Shown in pieces: positions 10,653-17,697 of a DNA stretch of 64,000 bases. The stretch is from NCBI RefSeq assembly GCF_042661025.1, contig NZ_JBHSWH010000001.1, positions 1,488,001 to 1,552,000 of the forward strand. The letters run 5' to 3'. Below the pieces are notes generated by a model. That model worked only from the letters and a program-made list of their open reading frames with translations, was not told the DNA's origin and did not search any database. This DNA comes from Flexivirga alba (GTDB lineage Bacteria > Actinomycetota > Actinomycetes > Actinomycetales > Dermatophilaceae). How positions within the stretch are numbered: the first letter of the stretch is position 1; every line of letters starts with the position of its first letter. The position numbers were made by a program, and so were the translations under genes.

Positions 10653-11411
10653 ATGGTTGAGCAGGAGGCACGACGCGTTGCCGTGGTGACGGGCGCGGGC
10701 AGCGGCATCGGGCGCGCGGTCGCCGTGGGTCTGGCCGGTGCCGGATTCGAGGTTGCGCTGGCCGGTCGACGAGCCGATGCACTTGAGGAGACGGCCGCGC
10801 TCATCGACCCCGATTCGTGTATGGCGCTCCCGACCGATGTCACCGAAGAGCCAGCAGTGGTAACGCTTTTCGACCGCTGCGTGGAGCGCTTCGGTCGGGT
10901 CGACGTGCTCTTCAACAACGCCGGGGTGTCGTCCTTCGCGGCGCCGTTCGACCAGATCTCGCTGGCTGACTGGCGGGCCGTGATCGACGTCAATGTGACG
11001 GGCATGTTCCTGTGCGCCCGTGAGGCGTTCCGACGCATGCGCGCGCAGCAACCGATCGGCGGCACGATCGTCAACAACGGGTCCATCTCGGCGCACGTGC
11101 CACGGCCGGAGGCCGCGCCATACACAGTCAGCAAGCACGCCGTGACCGGGCTGACCAAGCAGATCGCGCTCGACGGGCGACCGCACAAGGTGCGTTGCGG
11201 CCAGATCGACATCGGCAACGCGGCGTCGGCCATGACAGCAGGTATGGCGGCCGGCATGCTCCAGGCCGACCGATCGACCCGGCCGGAGCCGACGATGGAC
11301 GTGCAGTCGGTGGTGCGCGCAGTCGTGCTCATGGCGACGATGCCCGAGGACGCTGCCGTCTTCGACCTGACGATCGCGGCGCCCGACATGCCGTTCCTGG
11401 GCCGCGGCTGA
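10653..11411 (+). CDS. Short-chain dehydrogenase/reductase (SDR)
   Basis: The 252-residue protein is a classical SDR. It has the cofactor loop TGAGSGIG (residues 13-20), the NNAG motif near residue 90, the catalytic Ser in NGSISAH and the YTVSK pair (Tyr and Lys) near residue 157. Arg and Lys positions after the first strand (AGRRADA) favour NADP(H) over NAD(H), an inference. The substrate is unknown. The stop codon of the APH gene forms part of a TAGGCT -10 box that ends six bases before this ATG, so the gene may also be transcribed separately from within the upstream gene's end. Confidence 0.88.
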   Translation: MVEQEARRVAVVTGAGSGIGRAVAVGLAGAGFEVALAGRRADALEETAALIDPDSCMALPTDVTEEPAVVTLFDRCVERFGRVDVLFNNAGVSSFAAPFDQISLADWRAVIDVNVTGMFLCAREAFRRMRAQQPIGGTIVNNGSISAHVPRPEAAPYTVSKHAVTGLTKQIALDGRPHKVRCGQIDIGNAASAMTAGMAAGMLQADRSTRPEPTMDVQSVVRAVVLMATMPEDAAVFDLTIAAPDMPFLGRG

Positions 11412-11460
11412 CGGCCTGCGCCGGTCAGGTCCGTTCGTATTGCGTGCCCCACCGGTGGCC

Positions 11461-11498
11461 CTGCACATCGTGCGCGGGCTGCCTCGCACGATCTGCAG
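11461..11498. repeat. Inverted repeat, CTGCACATCGTGCG type, copy 1
   Basis: Two 14-base arms (11461-11474 and 11485-11498) match at 13 of 14 positions. The arm sequence CTGCACATCGTGCG recurs in the perfect repeat at 11608-11648. Confidence 0.65.
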
Positions 11499-11543
11499 TC
11501 CCGTGCGGCCGACGTTCGGGTGCGGAGGTTAATGCCCAGCAGG

Positions 11544-11563
11544 AGGTGCGCGCTACCGCACCT
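11544..11563 (+). terminator. Hairpin followed by T run
   Basis: AGGTGCG (11544-11550) pairs with CGCACCT (11557-11563) across a six-base loop, and the 3' arm runs into TTT. This fits a factor-independent terminator for the rightward SDR transcript. Confidence 0.5.
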
Positions 11564-11605
11564 TTTGCCGGACCCAAGGTATCGATCGCTCTGGCGCCCG
11601 CTGAC

Positions 11606-11650
11606 GGCCTGCACATCGTGCGGCGGAGGGCGGCGCACGATGTGCAGGCC
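11606..11650. repeat. Perfect 17-bp inverted repeat, copy 2
   Basis: GGCCTGCACATCGTGCG (11606-11622) and its exact reverse complement (11634-11650) flank an 11-base spacer. It shares its arm with copy 1 at 11461-11498. Confidence 0.75.
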
Positions 11651-11773
11651 AGGGTGCCGCCGGCGGCGAGCCCGGATTTGGGGCCAGCCAGACGTGCGGC
11701 ATACCGCACCTGCGGCTTGCCCTAACTGGTGGTTGTGCTTCGGAGCAGGGGCGTCAAACGGCCGTTTAGAGCG

Positions 11774-12067
11774 TCAATGGGCGCTGGACCCGGCCCGCCG
11801 GTAGCTCGTGCCGTCAGGCGAGCGCGAGAGGTGACCGTGGTCGACGAGCGCACGCCGCAGCGTCGACACGTCTGACCAGATCGGTCGTAGCAGGTTGTTG
11901 ACCTCGGTCTCGGACAGCGTCACGCCGGTGGGCAACTGGGAGGCGGTTGCGGCATACAGCTGCGCGGCGATTGCCGGGCGACGCGGGATGCGTGTCAACT
12001 CGCCGGCCCGCACGAATGATGCAAGTCGCGGCTCGTCCTGCACGACGCGTTCCAGCGGTGTGAGCAT
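11774..12067 (-). CDS. DUF2087 domain protein
   Basis: The 97-residue protein has the DUF2087 pattern in its C-terminal half: a helix with ETEVNNLLRPI, then DVSTLRRALVDHGHLSRSPDGTSYRR (about residues 53-90), a compact winged-helix-like module. Such domains are found alone or fused to ArsR or MarR regulators, and their role is not well known. The upstream part (PRRPAIAAQLYAATASQLP) is also consistent with a small helical domain. It stands alone, next to the palindromic region, which might be its target if it binds DNA; this is speculation. Confidence 0.75.
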   Translation of the reverse strand: MLTPLERVVQDEPRLASFVRAGELTRIPRRPAIAAQLYAATASQLPTGVTLSETEVNNLLRPIWSDVSTLRRALVDHGHLSRSPDGTSYRRAGSSAH

Positions 12068-12213
12068 GCCACCGAGTCAAGCACTCAACGGACAACGGGG
12101 ACACCGATTTTCGGGCGTCGCAACCAACCTGGCGCGGTGCGATCGGCGGCGTCATTTCTCGGCTTTGGGAGCACAATGGAAGTGCAACTACTCCCCCACA
12201 TTGGAGGTGGGTC

Positions 12214-12657
12214 ATGGCAACGCAACACAGTTTTGAAACGTCGATGGCACACCACCCGGACATCGTGGCCCTGCGGGACCGCTTTGACCGGGCGGCGGGG
12301 ACTCCACGTGCTCAGGTGGCCGAGGGCTTGATGGTCCTCGCCGGCGGGTACGCAGCGATCTCACCATGGGTCATCGGCTTCAGCGGCAGCACGACGCCGC
12401 TGGCCATCAACGATCTGATCGTCGGGTTGGCGATCATGGCGATGACGATCATCTGTGCGGACTCCCGGGGCCGCATGTATGGGATGGCCTGGGTCGCACC
12501 GGTGATGGGCCTGTGGCTCATCCTCGCGAACTGGCTCATGAACGGCATCAACCCAGCCACCGGCACGATGATCAGCAACATCGTCGTCGGTGCCTGCGTC
12601 CTGCTGCTCGGCGCAGCCGTCATGGGCGTCACCACGATGAAGTCGAACCAGACCTGA
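12214..12657 (+). CDS. SPW repeat membrane protein
   Basis: The 147-residue protein has a soluble N-terminal part (about 35 residues) and four hydrophobic helices. It carries the SPW motif (AISPWVIGFS, residues 48-57) and a second degenerate unit (MGLWLILANWLMNG), as in the SPW repeat family of small actinobacterial membrane proteins of unknown function. GGAGGTGG lies about six bases before the ATG. A strong hairpin at 12702-12739 ends this transcript and that of the convergent HU gene. Confidence 0.85.
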   Translation: MATQHSFETSMAHHPDIVALRDRFDRAAGTPRAQVAEGLMVLAGGYAAISPWVIGFSGSTTPLAINDLIVGLAIMAMTIICADSRGRMYGMAWVAPVMGLWLILANWLMNGINPATGTMISNIVVGACVLLLGAAVMGVTTMKSNQT

Positions 12658-12701
12658 TCCGACCAGTGCCCGCGCGTGGCGTGTCGGCGCGCGGCATACG
12701 C

Positions 12702-12739
12702 CAAGGGGCTCGGCGACCACACGGTCGTCGAGCCCCTTG
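12702..12739. terminator. Bidirectional terminator hairpin between SPW and HU genes
   Basis: CAAGGGGCTCG (12702-12712) pairs perfectly with 12729-12739, and an inner CGACC/GGTCG stem closes on an ACAC loop. It lies between convergent genes. Confidence 0.8.
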
Positions 12740-12762
12740 AAGTGTTGCTGGGAGTGAGGGTG

Positions 12763-13041
12763 TCACTCGCCCTTTGCGGCAGCCTTCAGCTTGGAGCCGA
12801 CGGTCACCTTGGCGGCCTTGGACGCCGGAATCTGGATCTCCTCGCGGGTGCGGGGGTTGCGGCCGGTGCGAGCCGCACGGTCGACGCGCTCGATGGTGAG
12901 CAGGCCCGGAAGCTGGACCTTCTCGCCGCGGCCGATCGCCTCGAGGATGACGTCGTTGAAGCCGCCGATCACGGCATTGGCGTCCTTGACGCTCACACCG
13001 GTGCGCTGAGCGATGGTGCTGGCAAGGTCAGTGCGGTTCAT
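12763..13041 (-). CDS. hup: HU family DNA-binding protein
   Basis: The 92-residue histone-like protein folds as an HU dimer subunit that bends and compacts DNA. It begins MNRTDLASTIAQRTGVSVKDA and has the beta-arm region GRNPRTREEIQIPASKAAKVTVG, with the conserved GRNP and the Pro that intercalates in DNA. It lacks the long Lys/Ala-rich tail of mycobacterial HupB, so it is the short form. Start at 13041 is chosen from the family N-terminus; a longer frame adds 12 unlikely residues. The terminator at 12702-12739 follows. Confidence 0.93.
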   Translation of the reverse strand: MNRTDLASTIAQRTGVSVKDANAVIGGFNDVILEAIGRGEKVQLPGLLTIERVDRAARTGRNPRTREEIQIPASKAAKVTVGSKLKAAAKGE

Positions 13042-13131
13042 GAAGTGGGTCCTGTTCCTTGTCTCGGGGATCGGCACGAAACCGATCCGTCGATCGTGGC
13101 TAGCCCGCCGAGGAATCGACGAGCCGTTGGG

Positions 13132-13614
13132 TCAGCAACTGCGAGAGGTCGGATATTCCGCGCCATTGCAGGGGTGTGACCCGCGCCCCACGTTAGACGC
13201 AGACTGCGACAAGGTCCACGACACCCCGTCAGCGCGTCGTTTGGGCCGTCTCCGGCACCGGCGCCGCGGGGCTCGCCGAGGGGTCGGATCGTGCCGTTCG
13301 CGGACGGCTGCCTCGGCGAGACTGCCGTTGACGACGGGACCCTCTCGATGACCCACTGCTGCGTGAAACCCAGCAGTCGCAGCGCTTTTCGCGGCTTGGC
13401 CGACTCCTTTGATCGCAGCCTGTCCGGCTGCTGCAGCGACCTCGGGCCCGCGCTGTTTGATCTGCTCGGTGGTCTTCGCGCGCTGCTCGACCACCGCCGG
13501 GTGATTCCAAGCGTGGCCGGTGACCTGCTTGATCTGCTCGTAGCGGCCACGGCCGGCGCGTGCGCCCAGGACGTAGCCCGCGGCGATGCCGACGGCGAGT
13601 GCCAGCTTGCCCAT
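13132..13614 (-). CDS. YtxH-like small membrane-anchored protein
   Basis: The first 95 residues look genuine: one N-terminal hydrophobic segment (LALAVGIAAGYVLGARAG) followed by a basic GRYEQIKQ stretch and an Ala-rich helix, as in actinobacterial YtxH-like proteins of unknown function. From about residue 105 the sequence turns into Arg-rich low complexity (RRAPRRRCRRRPKRR), unlike the rest. The true C-terminus may lie in another frame, where NGTIRPLGEPRG is read, so an undetected indel is possible. AAGGAACC precedes the ATG. Confidence 0.6.
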   Translation of the reverse strand: MGKLALAVGIAAGYVLGARAGRGRYEQIKQVTGHAWNHPAVVEQRAKTTEQIKQRGPEVAAAAGQAAIKGVGQAAKSAATAGFHAAVGHREGPVVNGSLAEAAVRERHDPTPRRAPRRRCRRRPKRRADGVSWTLSQSASNVGRGSHPCNGAEYPTSRSC

Positions 13615-13775
13615 CGAGGTTCCTTTCGTCGGTTTCGTCCGACCCTACCTGCCGCGGTATGACGTGAGGGGCGCCCTTGCTGACGACGCCGACGATGTTG
13701 GCCGGCTCGGATTGGCCGGCCGGCAGCGGCGCCGTAGGATGGCATGCGCTCGTGCGGCACTGTCGTCACGGGTAA

Positions 13776-13862
13776 GGAGGGCTCGCATAGTGGCCTAGTG
13801 CGGCGGTCTTGAAAACCGCTATGGGTGCAAGCCCATCGTGGGTTCGAATCCCACGCCCTCCG
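13776..13862 (+). tRNA. tRNA-Ser (UGA)
   Basis: An 87-base cloverleaf can be drawn. The acceptor stem is GGAGGGC (13776-13782) with GCCCTCC (13855-13861), the discriminator is G, and the anticodon stem GCGGT/ACCGC closes the loop CTTGAAA with anticodon TGA (13810-13812). A long variable arm (GGGTGCAAGCCC) marks a serine tRNA, and the T loop is GGTTCGAATCC. CA of the CCA end is partly encoded (GCA follows). The last 13 bases plus GC are repeated at 13976-13990. Confidence 0.97.
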
Positions 13863-13863
13863 C
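13849..13863 (+). repeat. att-like direct repeat, copy at tRNA-Ser 3' end
   Basis: TCCCACGCCCTCCGC spans the end of the T arm and the 3' acceptor strand of tRNA-Ser. The same 15 bases occur at 13976-13990. Such duplication is the usual trace of tRNA-targeting integrases. Confidence 0.55.
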
Positions 13864-13871
13864 AGATGCTC

Positions 13872-13897
13872 TCGCCCGGGAGCTTGCGACCGGGCGA
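13872..13897 (+). terminator. Hairpin after tRNA-Ser
   Basis: TCGCCCGG (13872-13879) pairs with CCGGGCGA (13890-13897) across a ten-base loop, ten bases after the tRNA. It is a likely tRNA terminator. Confidence 0.55.
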
Positions 13898-13930
13898 TGG
13901 GCATCGCGGGGGCGCGGGATGATGGGAGGA

Positions 13931-13969
13931 GCGTCTCGGGTTCGCGAGGTACGAGCGGACCCGAGACGC
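13931..13969. repeat. 11-bp inverted repeat between the two att-like copies
   Basis: GCGTCTCGGGT (13931-13941) and ACCCGAGACGC (13959-13969) are perfect complements with a 17-base loop. It lies inside the 112-base segment bounded by the tRNA-end repeat. Confidence 0.6.
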
Positions 13970-13975
13970 GACGGC

Positions 13976-13990
13976 TCCCACGCCCTCCGC
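13976..13990 (+). repeat. att-like direct repeat, distal copy
   Basis: These 15 bases are identical to the 3' end of tRNA-Ser at 13849-13863, with 112 bases between the copies. No integrase gene is present nearby. Confidence 0.55.
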
Positions 13991-14073
13991 GTGAGGCGCC
14001 GCAATGCCCGTCAGATGGTGTGCCCCGCCTCACGTCGTGTAGGGCAGTGCCGAGTTCTGTGCCGCCCAAAGCC

Positions 14074-14994
14074 TCAGAAGACCGACCAGCCGGTGAGCTC
14101 GGTGAACCGGTCCAGCGCCGCGACGCCGGCGACCGAGTTGCCGCGGCGGTCCAGGCCGGGACCCCAGACCGCGATGGTGCACCGCCCGGGCACGACGGCA
14201 AGGATCCCGCCGCCGACGCCGCTCTTACCCGGTAGGCCGACGCGATATGCGAATTCGCCGGCCGCGTCATACATCCCGCAGGTGAGCAGGACGGCGTTGA
14301 TGCGCTTGGTGTTGCTGGGCGACAGCATTCGCGTGTCGTCGCGGCGGAGGCCGTGGCGAGCCAGGAAGAGCCCGGCGAGCGCGAGGTCGCGGCAGTTGAT
14401 CGCGATGGCGCACTGGCGCACGTACTGATCGGCGATGCTGCGGACATCCCCGTGGATGTTCCCGTATGACGCGAGGAAGTGCGCCATCGCGAGATTCCGA
14501 TCGCCGTGGGCCTCCTCCGATGCGGCAACCTCTTCGTCGCAGTCGATCTCGGCGTTGCCCGACTCCGTGCGCAGGAAGTCGAGCACGGCCTTGGTTGCGT
14601 CACCGAAAACGCCCGCCAAGTGGTCGGTCACCACGAGTGCGCCCGCGTTGATGAACGGGTTGCGCGGTACGCCGTTCTCGTATTCCAGCTGCACCAGCGA
14701 GTTGAAGGCGTTGCCGGACGGCTCGCGACCCACCCGCCACCAGATGCTCTCGTCGTCGCCGGACAGGGCAAGGGCAAGCGTGAAGAGCTTCGAAATGCTC
14801 TGCAGCGAAAAGGGTTTCGTCCAGTCCCCGGCGCCGTAACACTCGCCGTTCGGCAGGGCCACGGCGATGCCGAACTGCGCCGGGTCCACCGCCGCGAGGG
14901 CGGGGATGTAATCGGCGACCGAGCCGGTGCCGATCTGTGGCTCGATCTCGGCCACGATCTGCGCGAGCAACTGATCCATGTCCACAGCCGCCAT
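14074..14994 (-). CDS. glsA: Glutaminase
   Basis: The 306-residue enzyme hydrolyses L-glutamine to glutamate and ammonia and belongs to the serine-dependent beta-lactamase-like glutaminase family. The Ser-x-x-Lys pair is S66 and K69 in SLQSISKLF. Further family blocks are NPFINAGALV, SYGNIHGDV, CGMYDAAGEFAYRVGLPGKSGVGGGI and the closing GNSVAG. The length is typical. A CACTCT box lies six bases before the ATG at 14994, consistent with leaderless expression; an ATG five codons on is an alternative. It is monocistronic. Confidence 0.93.
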   Translation of the reverse strand: MAAVDMDQLLAQIVAEIEPQIGTGSVADYIPALAAVDPAQFGIAVALPNGECYGAGDWTKPFSLQSISKLFTLALALSGDDESIWWRVGREPSGNAFNSLVQLEYENGVPRNPFINAGALVVTDHLAGVFGDATKAVLDFLRTESGNAEIDCDEEVAASEEAHGDRNLAMAHFLASYGNIHGDVRSIADQYVRQCAIAINCRDLALAGLFLARHGLRRDDTRMLSPSNTKRINAVLLTCGMYDAAGEFAYRVGLPGKSGVGGGILAVVPGRCTIAVWGPGLDRRGNSVAGVAALDRFTELTGWSVF

Positions 14995-15026
14995 GATGGC
15001 AGAGTGTCCGTGCCTCGCCGGTGGGC

Positions 15027-16043
15027 TCAGTCGAGACCGGCGGTGGACGCGCGGACGACAAGCTCCGGCTCGAAGACGACCTGTCGATGCTGGTGTGTGG
15101 GGGACTGTCGCTCGTCAACCAGCAATTGCGTTGCGGTGCGGCCGAGTTCGGTGCGTGGCTGTCGCACCGAACTCATCGGGATAGCCGCTGCCTCGGCGAA
15201 GTCGATGTCGTCATACCCGATGATCGCGAGGTCGTCGGGAACGCGCAGCCGACGCAGTGTCATTTCCTGAAGTATGCCGAGCCCGAGCAGGTCGTTCGCG
15301 CAGAAGACCGCGGTGGGTCGCTCGCCGGCATGCAGGCCGGCGAGCTTCGCGCCGGCTGTCCGGCCCTCCGCGACGTTCAGTGCCGGAGTCGAAATCACCT
15401 GCAGCGCAGCGGGATCGAGCCCGGCAGCGCTGAACGCCGCTCGTGCCCCGGCCAAACGCTCGCCCACCTGGCGAATGGAACGTGGTCCGCCGACGAAGCA
15501 GATCCGCTGGTGACCGACGGCCAACAGGTGTGCCACGGCGAGCTCGCCGCCGACGCGGTCGTTGACCGACACCGAGCAGTGGGCGCGACCCGAGCCGCGG
15601 TCGACGAGCACCACGGGGGTGCCACTGCGTCGGATCTCTTCGATCGCAGGTGTTTTGGCCGCGACCGGCGTGACGAGGACGCCGAACGCGCGCTGCTCAC
15701 GCAGCAGGTTGAGGTGATGGGTCTCGCGCTTGCGATCCTCCCCGCTGTTGCAGAGGACGACGGACAAGCCCGCAGCCTCGGCGACTTCCTCAGCGCCTTT
15801 GGCGACGTCGGTGAAGAACGGGTTGGCGATGTCGAGCACGACCAGGCCGATGGTTCGGCTGGACCCGGAGCGCAGCTGACGGGCGGCTTCGTTGCGCACG
15901 TAGCCCAGGGACTCGATGACCTGCTGGACGCGCTCCCGCGTGGCCGGTGAAACGCGGTCGGGGCGATTGAGCACATTCGACACGGTGCCGAGTGAAACGC
16001 CTGCTTCTCGAGCGACGTCCACAACGCTGATCTTGTCCGGCAT
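15027..16043 (-). CDS. LacI family transcriptional regulator (probable rhamnose repressor)
   Basis: The 338-residue protein has the LacI helix-turn-helix at residues 4-25 (ISVVDVAREAGVSLGTVSNVLN), the hinge helix (EAARQLRSG) and a periplasmic-binding-protein-like sensor domain with GLVVLDIANPFF and the effector-site segments VNDRVGGELA and GYDDIDFA. It is divergent from the sugar operon that starts at 16177, and a GTGAAA-GG-TTTCAC half-site pair lies in the leader of that operon, so it probably represses rhamnose uptake and breakdown. The inducer is likely L-rhamnose or a phosphorylated derivative (inference). AGGAGGGG precedes the ATG. Confidence 0.88.
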   Translation of the reverse strand: MPDKISVVDVAREAGVSLGTVSNVLNRPDRVSPATRERVQQVIESLGYVRNEAARQLRSGSSRTIGLVVLDIANPFFTDVAKGAEEVAEAAGLSVVLCNSGEDRKRETHHLNLLREQRAFGVLVTPVAAKTPAIEEIRRSGTPVVLVDRGSGRAHCSVSVNDRVGGELAVAHLLAVGHQRICFVGGPRSIRQVGERLAGARAAFSAAGLDPAALQVISTPALNVAEGRTAGAKLAGLHAGERPTAVFCANDLLGLGILQEMTLRRLRVPDDLAIIGYDDIDFAEAAAIPMSSVRQPRTELGRTATQLLVDERQSPTHQHRQVVFEPELVVRASTAGLD

Positions 16044-16100
16044 CTGCCCCTCCTGTCTCGCGGCGGCTAAAACGTATCAGCGTCGAATTCGCGGAATCGC

Positions 16101-16130
16101 TTGACCGTCATCTGTGACGCACATTACATT
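16101..16130 (+). promoter_or_regulatory. Promoter of the rhamnose operon
   Basis: TTGACC (16101-16106) and TACATT (16125-16130), spaced by 18 bases, form a good housekeeping-type promoter. Transcription would begin near 16137, just ahead of the operator at 16144. Confidence 0.55.
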
Positions 16131-16143
16131 CGTTCGTCATACG

Positions 16144-16157
16144 GTGAAAGGTTTCAC
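16144..16157. promoter_or_regulatory. LacI-type operator
   Basis: GTGAAA-GG-TTTCAC has perfect 6-bp arms around a GG centre, the form bound by LacI family proteins. It lies just downstream of the predicted start of transcription and 20 bases before the ATPase ATG, and the LacI gene is divergent. Confidence 0.6.
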
Positions 16158-16176
16158 AACGAAGGGCAACGCTCCG

Positions 16177-17697
16177 ATGGCACCCGCCGACACACTCGCC
16201 CCAACGCTCGTGCTGAGCCACGCACGGAAGAGCTTCGGCGCCGTTCGAGCGCTCGTCGACGGCCGGATCACCCTCGAGCCGGGGGAGGCGCACGCCCTTG
16301 TCGGTGAGAACGGCGCCGGCAAGTCCACCTTGGTCAACATCCTCGCCGGTGTGCATCAGCCGGACGGCGGAACGCTCACGGTCGACGGTCAGGACGTCAC
16401 CTTCGGCGGTCCGGCGGCTGCGCGTGAGGCCGGGGTCTCGATCATCTACCAGGAGCCGACGCTGTTCCCTGACCTCACGGTTGCCGAGAACGTCTTCATG
16501 GGACGCCAGCCGATGCGGTCCGGGCGACGGATCGATCGCGGCCGGATGAACGATGAAGCGCGCGCGATCTTCAACCGCCTCGGGGTCGCCCTCGATCCGC
16601 GGCGCGTGGCGCGCGGGCTGTCCGTAGCCGACCAGCAACTGGTGGAGATCGCCAAGGCGCTGTCGTTGTCGGCGAAGGTGCTCGTGATGGACGAACCGAC
16701 TGCGGCGCTGACTGGCGTCGAGGTCCAGCGGCTCTTCGACGTGATGACGACCCTGCGACGTGATGGTGCCGCGGTGATGTTCATCAGTCACCGTCTGGAA
16801 GAGGTGTTCGCCAGCTGCCAGCGGGTGACCGTCATGCGCGATGGGCAGTTCGTGTCGACTGCGGCCATCGAGGACACCGACGTCGACACGATCATCCGCC
16901 AGATGGTCGGACGCGATCTGGACTCGTTGTTCCCCAAGACGGCGACAACACCCGGTGACCCGGTCCTGGAGGTCGAAAACCTCGGCCACGAGGGCGTGTT
17001 CGACGATGTCTCCTTCACCGTGCGTCAGGGCGAGATCGTCGCTCTCGCCGGGCTGGTCGGCGCTGGTCGAAGCGAAGTGGCACGGGCGATCTTCGGCATC
17101 GACCCGCGTAGTCGCGGCGTCGTGCGCGTCTCCGGCAAGCCGCTGCCAGCGGGCCGCCCGCTGGCCGCGATGGCAGCCGGCGTCGCGCTGGTGCCGGAGG
17201 ACCGGCGCCAGCAGGGCCTGGTCATGGACATGGGGATCGATCAGAACTTCGCGCTGGCCTCCTTGCGCGCGCTACGCCGCGGCGGGCTGATGCGCCGCTC
17301 CTCGGAGCAGCGGTTGGCGAAGGAGTGGGCGGACAAGTTACAGGTGAAATTCGGGCGGCTGCGGAACCCGGCTTCGACGCTGTCCGGTGGCAACCAGCAG
17401 AAGGTCGTGCTCGGCAAGTGGCTGGCCCGCAACCCGTCCCTGCTCATCATCGATGAGCCGACCCGTGGCATCGACGTGGGCACCAAGTCGGAGGTGCACC
17501 GCATCATCGACGGGCTCGTCCAGGACGGCATGGCCGTGCTGATGATCTCCTCCGAATTGCCTGAGGTGCTTGGTATGGCGGATCGGGTCGTCGTGCTGCA
17601 CGAGGGCCGGGTGGCCGGCAATTTCGCGCGCGACGAGGCCGACGAGACGACGATCATGCGCGCGGCCACCGGTCAGAGCGGGAAGAAGGTGGCATGA
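16177..17697 (+). CDS. Sugar ABC transporter ATP-binding protein (RhaT/RbsA type)
   Basis: The 506-residue protein has two fused ABC cassettes, as in ribose/rhamnose importers. The first has Walker A GENGAGKST (about residue 49), Q-loop YQEPTLFPDL, and Walker B LVMDEPTAAL. The second has a degenerate Walker A GLVGAGRSE (about residue 293), an intact signature LSGGNQQK and LIIDEPTRGIDVG. Such degeneration of one site is normal in this family. ATG at 16177 is preferred to an upstream GTG because GAAGGG lies about ten bases before it and the upstream stretch contains the operator. The following permease overlaps by ATGA. Confidence 0.92.
   Translation: MAPADTLAPTLVLSHARKSFGAVRALVDGRITLEPGEAHALVGENGAGKSTLVNILAGVHQPDGGTLTVDGQDVTFGGPAAAREAGVSIIYQEPTLFPDLTVAENVFMGRQPMRSGRRIDRGRMNDEARAIFNRLGVALDPRRVARGLSVADQQLVEIAKALSLSAKVLVMDEPTAALTGVEVQRLFDVMTTLRRDGAAVMFISHRLEEVFASCQRVTVMRDGQFVSTAAIEDTDVDTIIRQMVGRDLDSLFPKTATTPGDPVLEVENLGHEGVFDDVSFTVRQGEIVALAGLVGAGRSEVARAIFGIDPRSRGVVRVSGKPLPAGRPLAAMAAGVALVPEDRRQQGLVMDMGIDQNFALASLRALRRGGLMRRSSEQRLAKEWADKLQVKFGRLRNPASTLSGGNQQKVVLGKWLARNPSLLIIDEPTRGIDVGTKSEVHRIIDGLVQDGMAVLMISSELPEVLGMADRVVVLHEGRVAGNFARDEADETTIMRAATGQSGKKVA

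Larger units (their letters stand above)
11412..11773. other. Palindrome-rich intergenic region
   Basis: This 362-base region between the SDR and DUF2087 genes contains no convincing gene. It holds four inverted repeats built on related GTGCG/CGCAC words at 11461-11498, 11544-11563, 11606-11650 and 11694-11709. Part of it should terminate the SDR transcript. Confidence 0.6.

Noticed and set aside
11412..11773. CRISPR array
   Set aside because: The repeats are inverted, few and unevenly spaced; there are no spacers of constant length and no cas genes.
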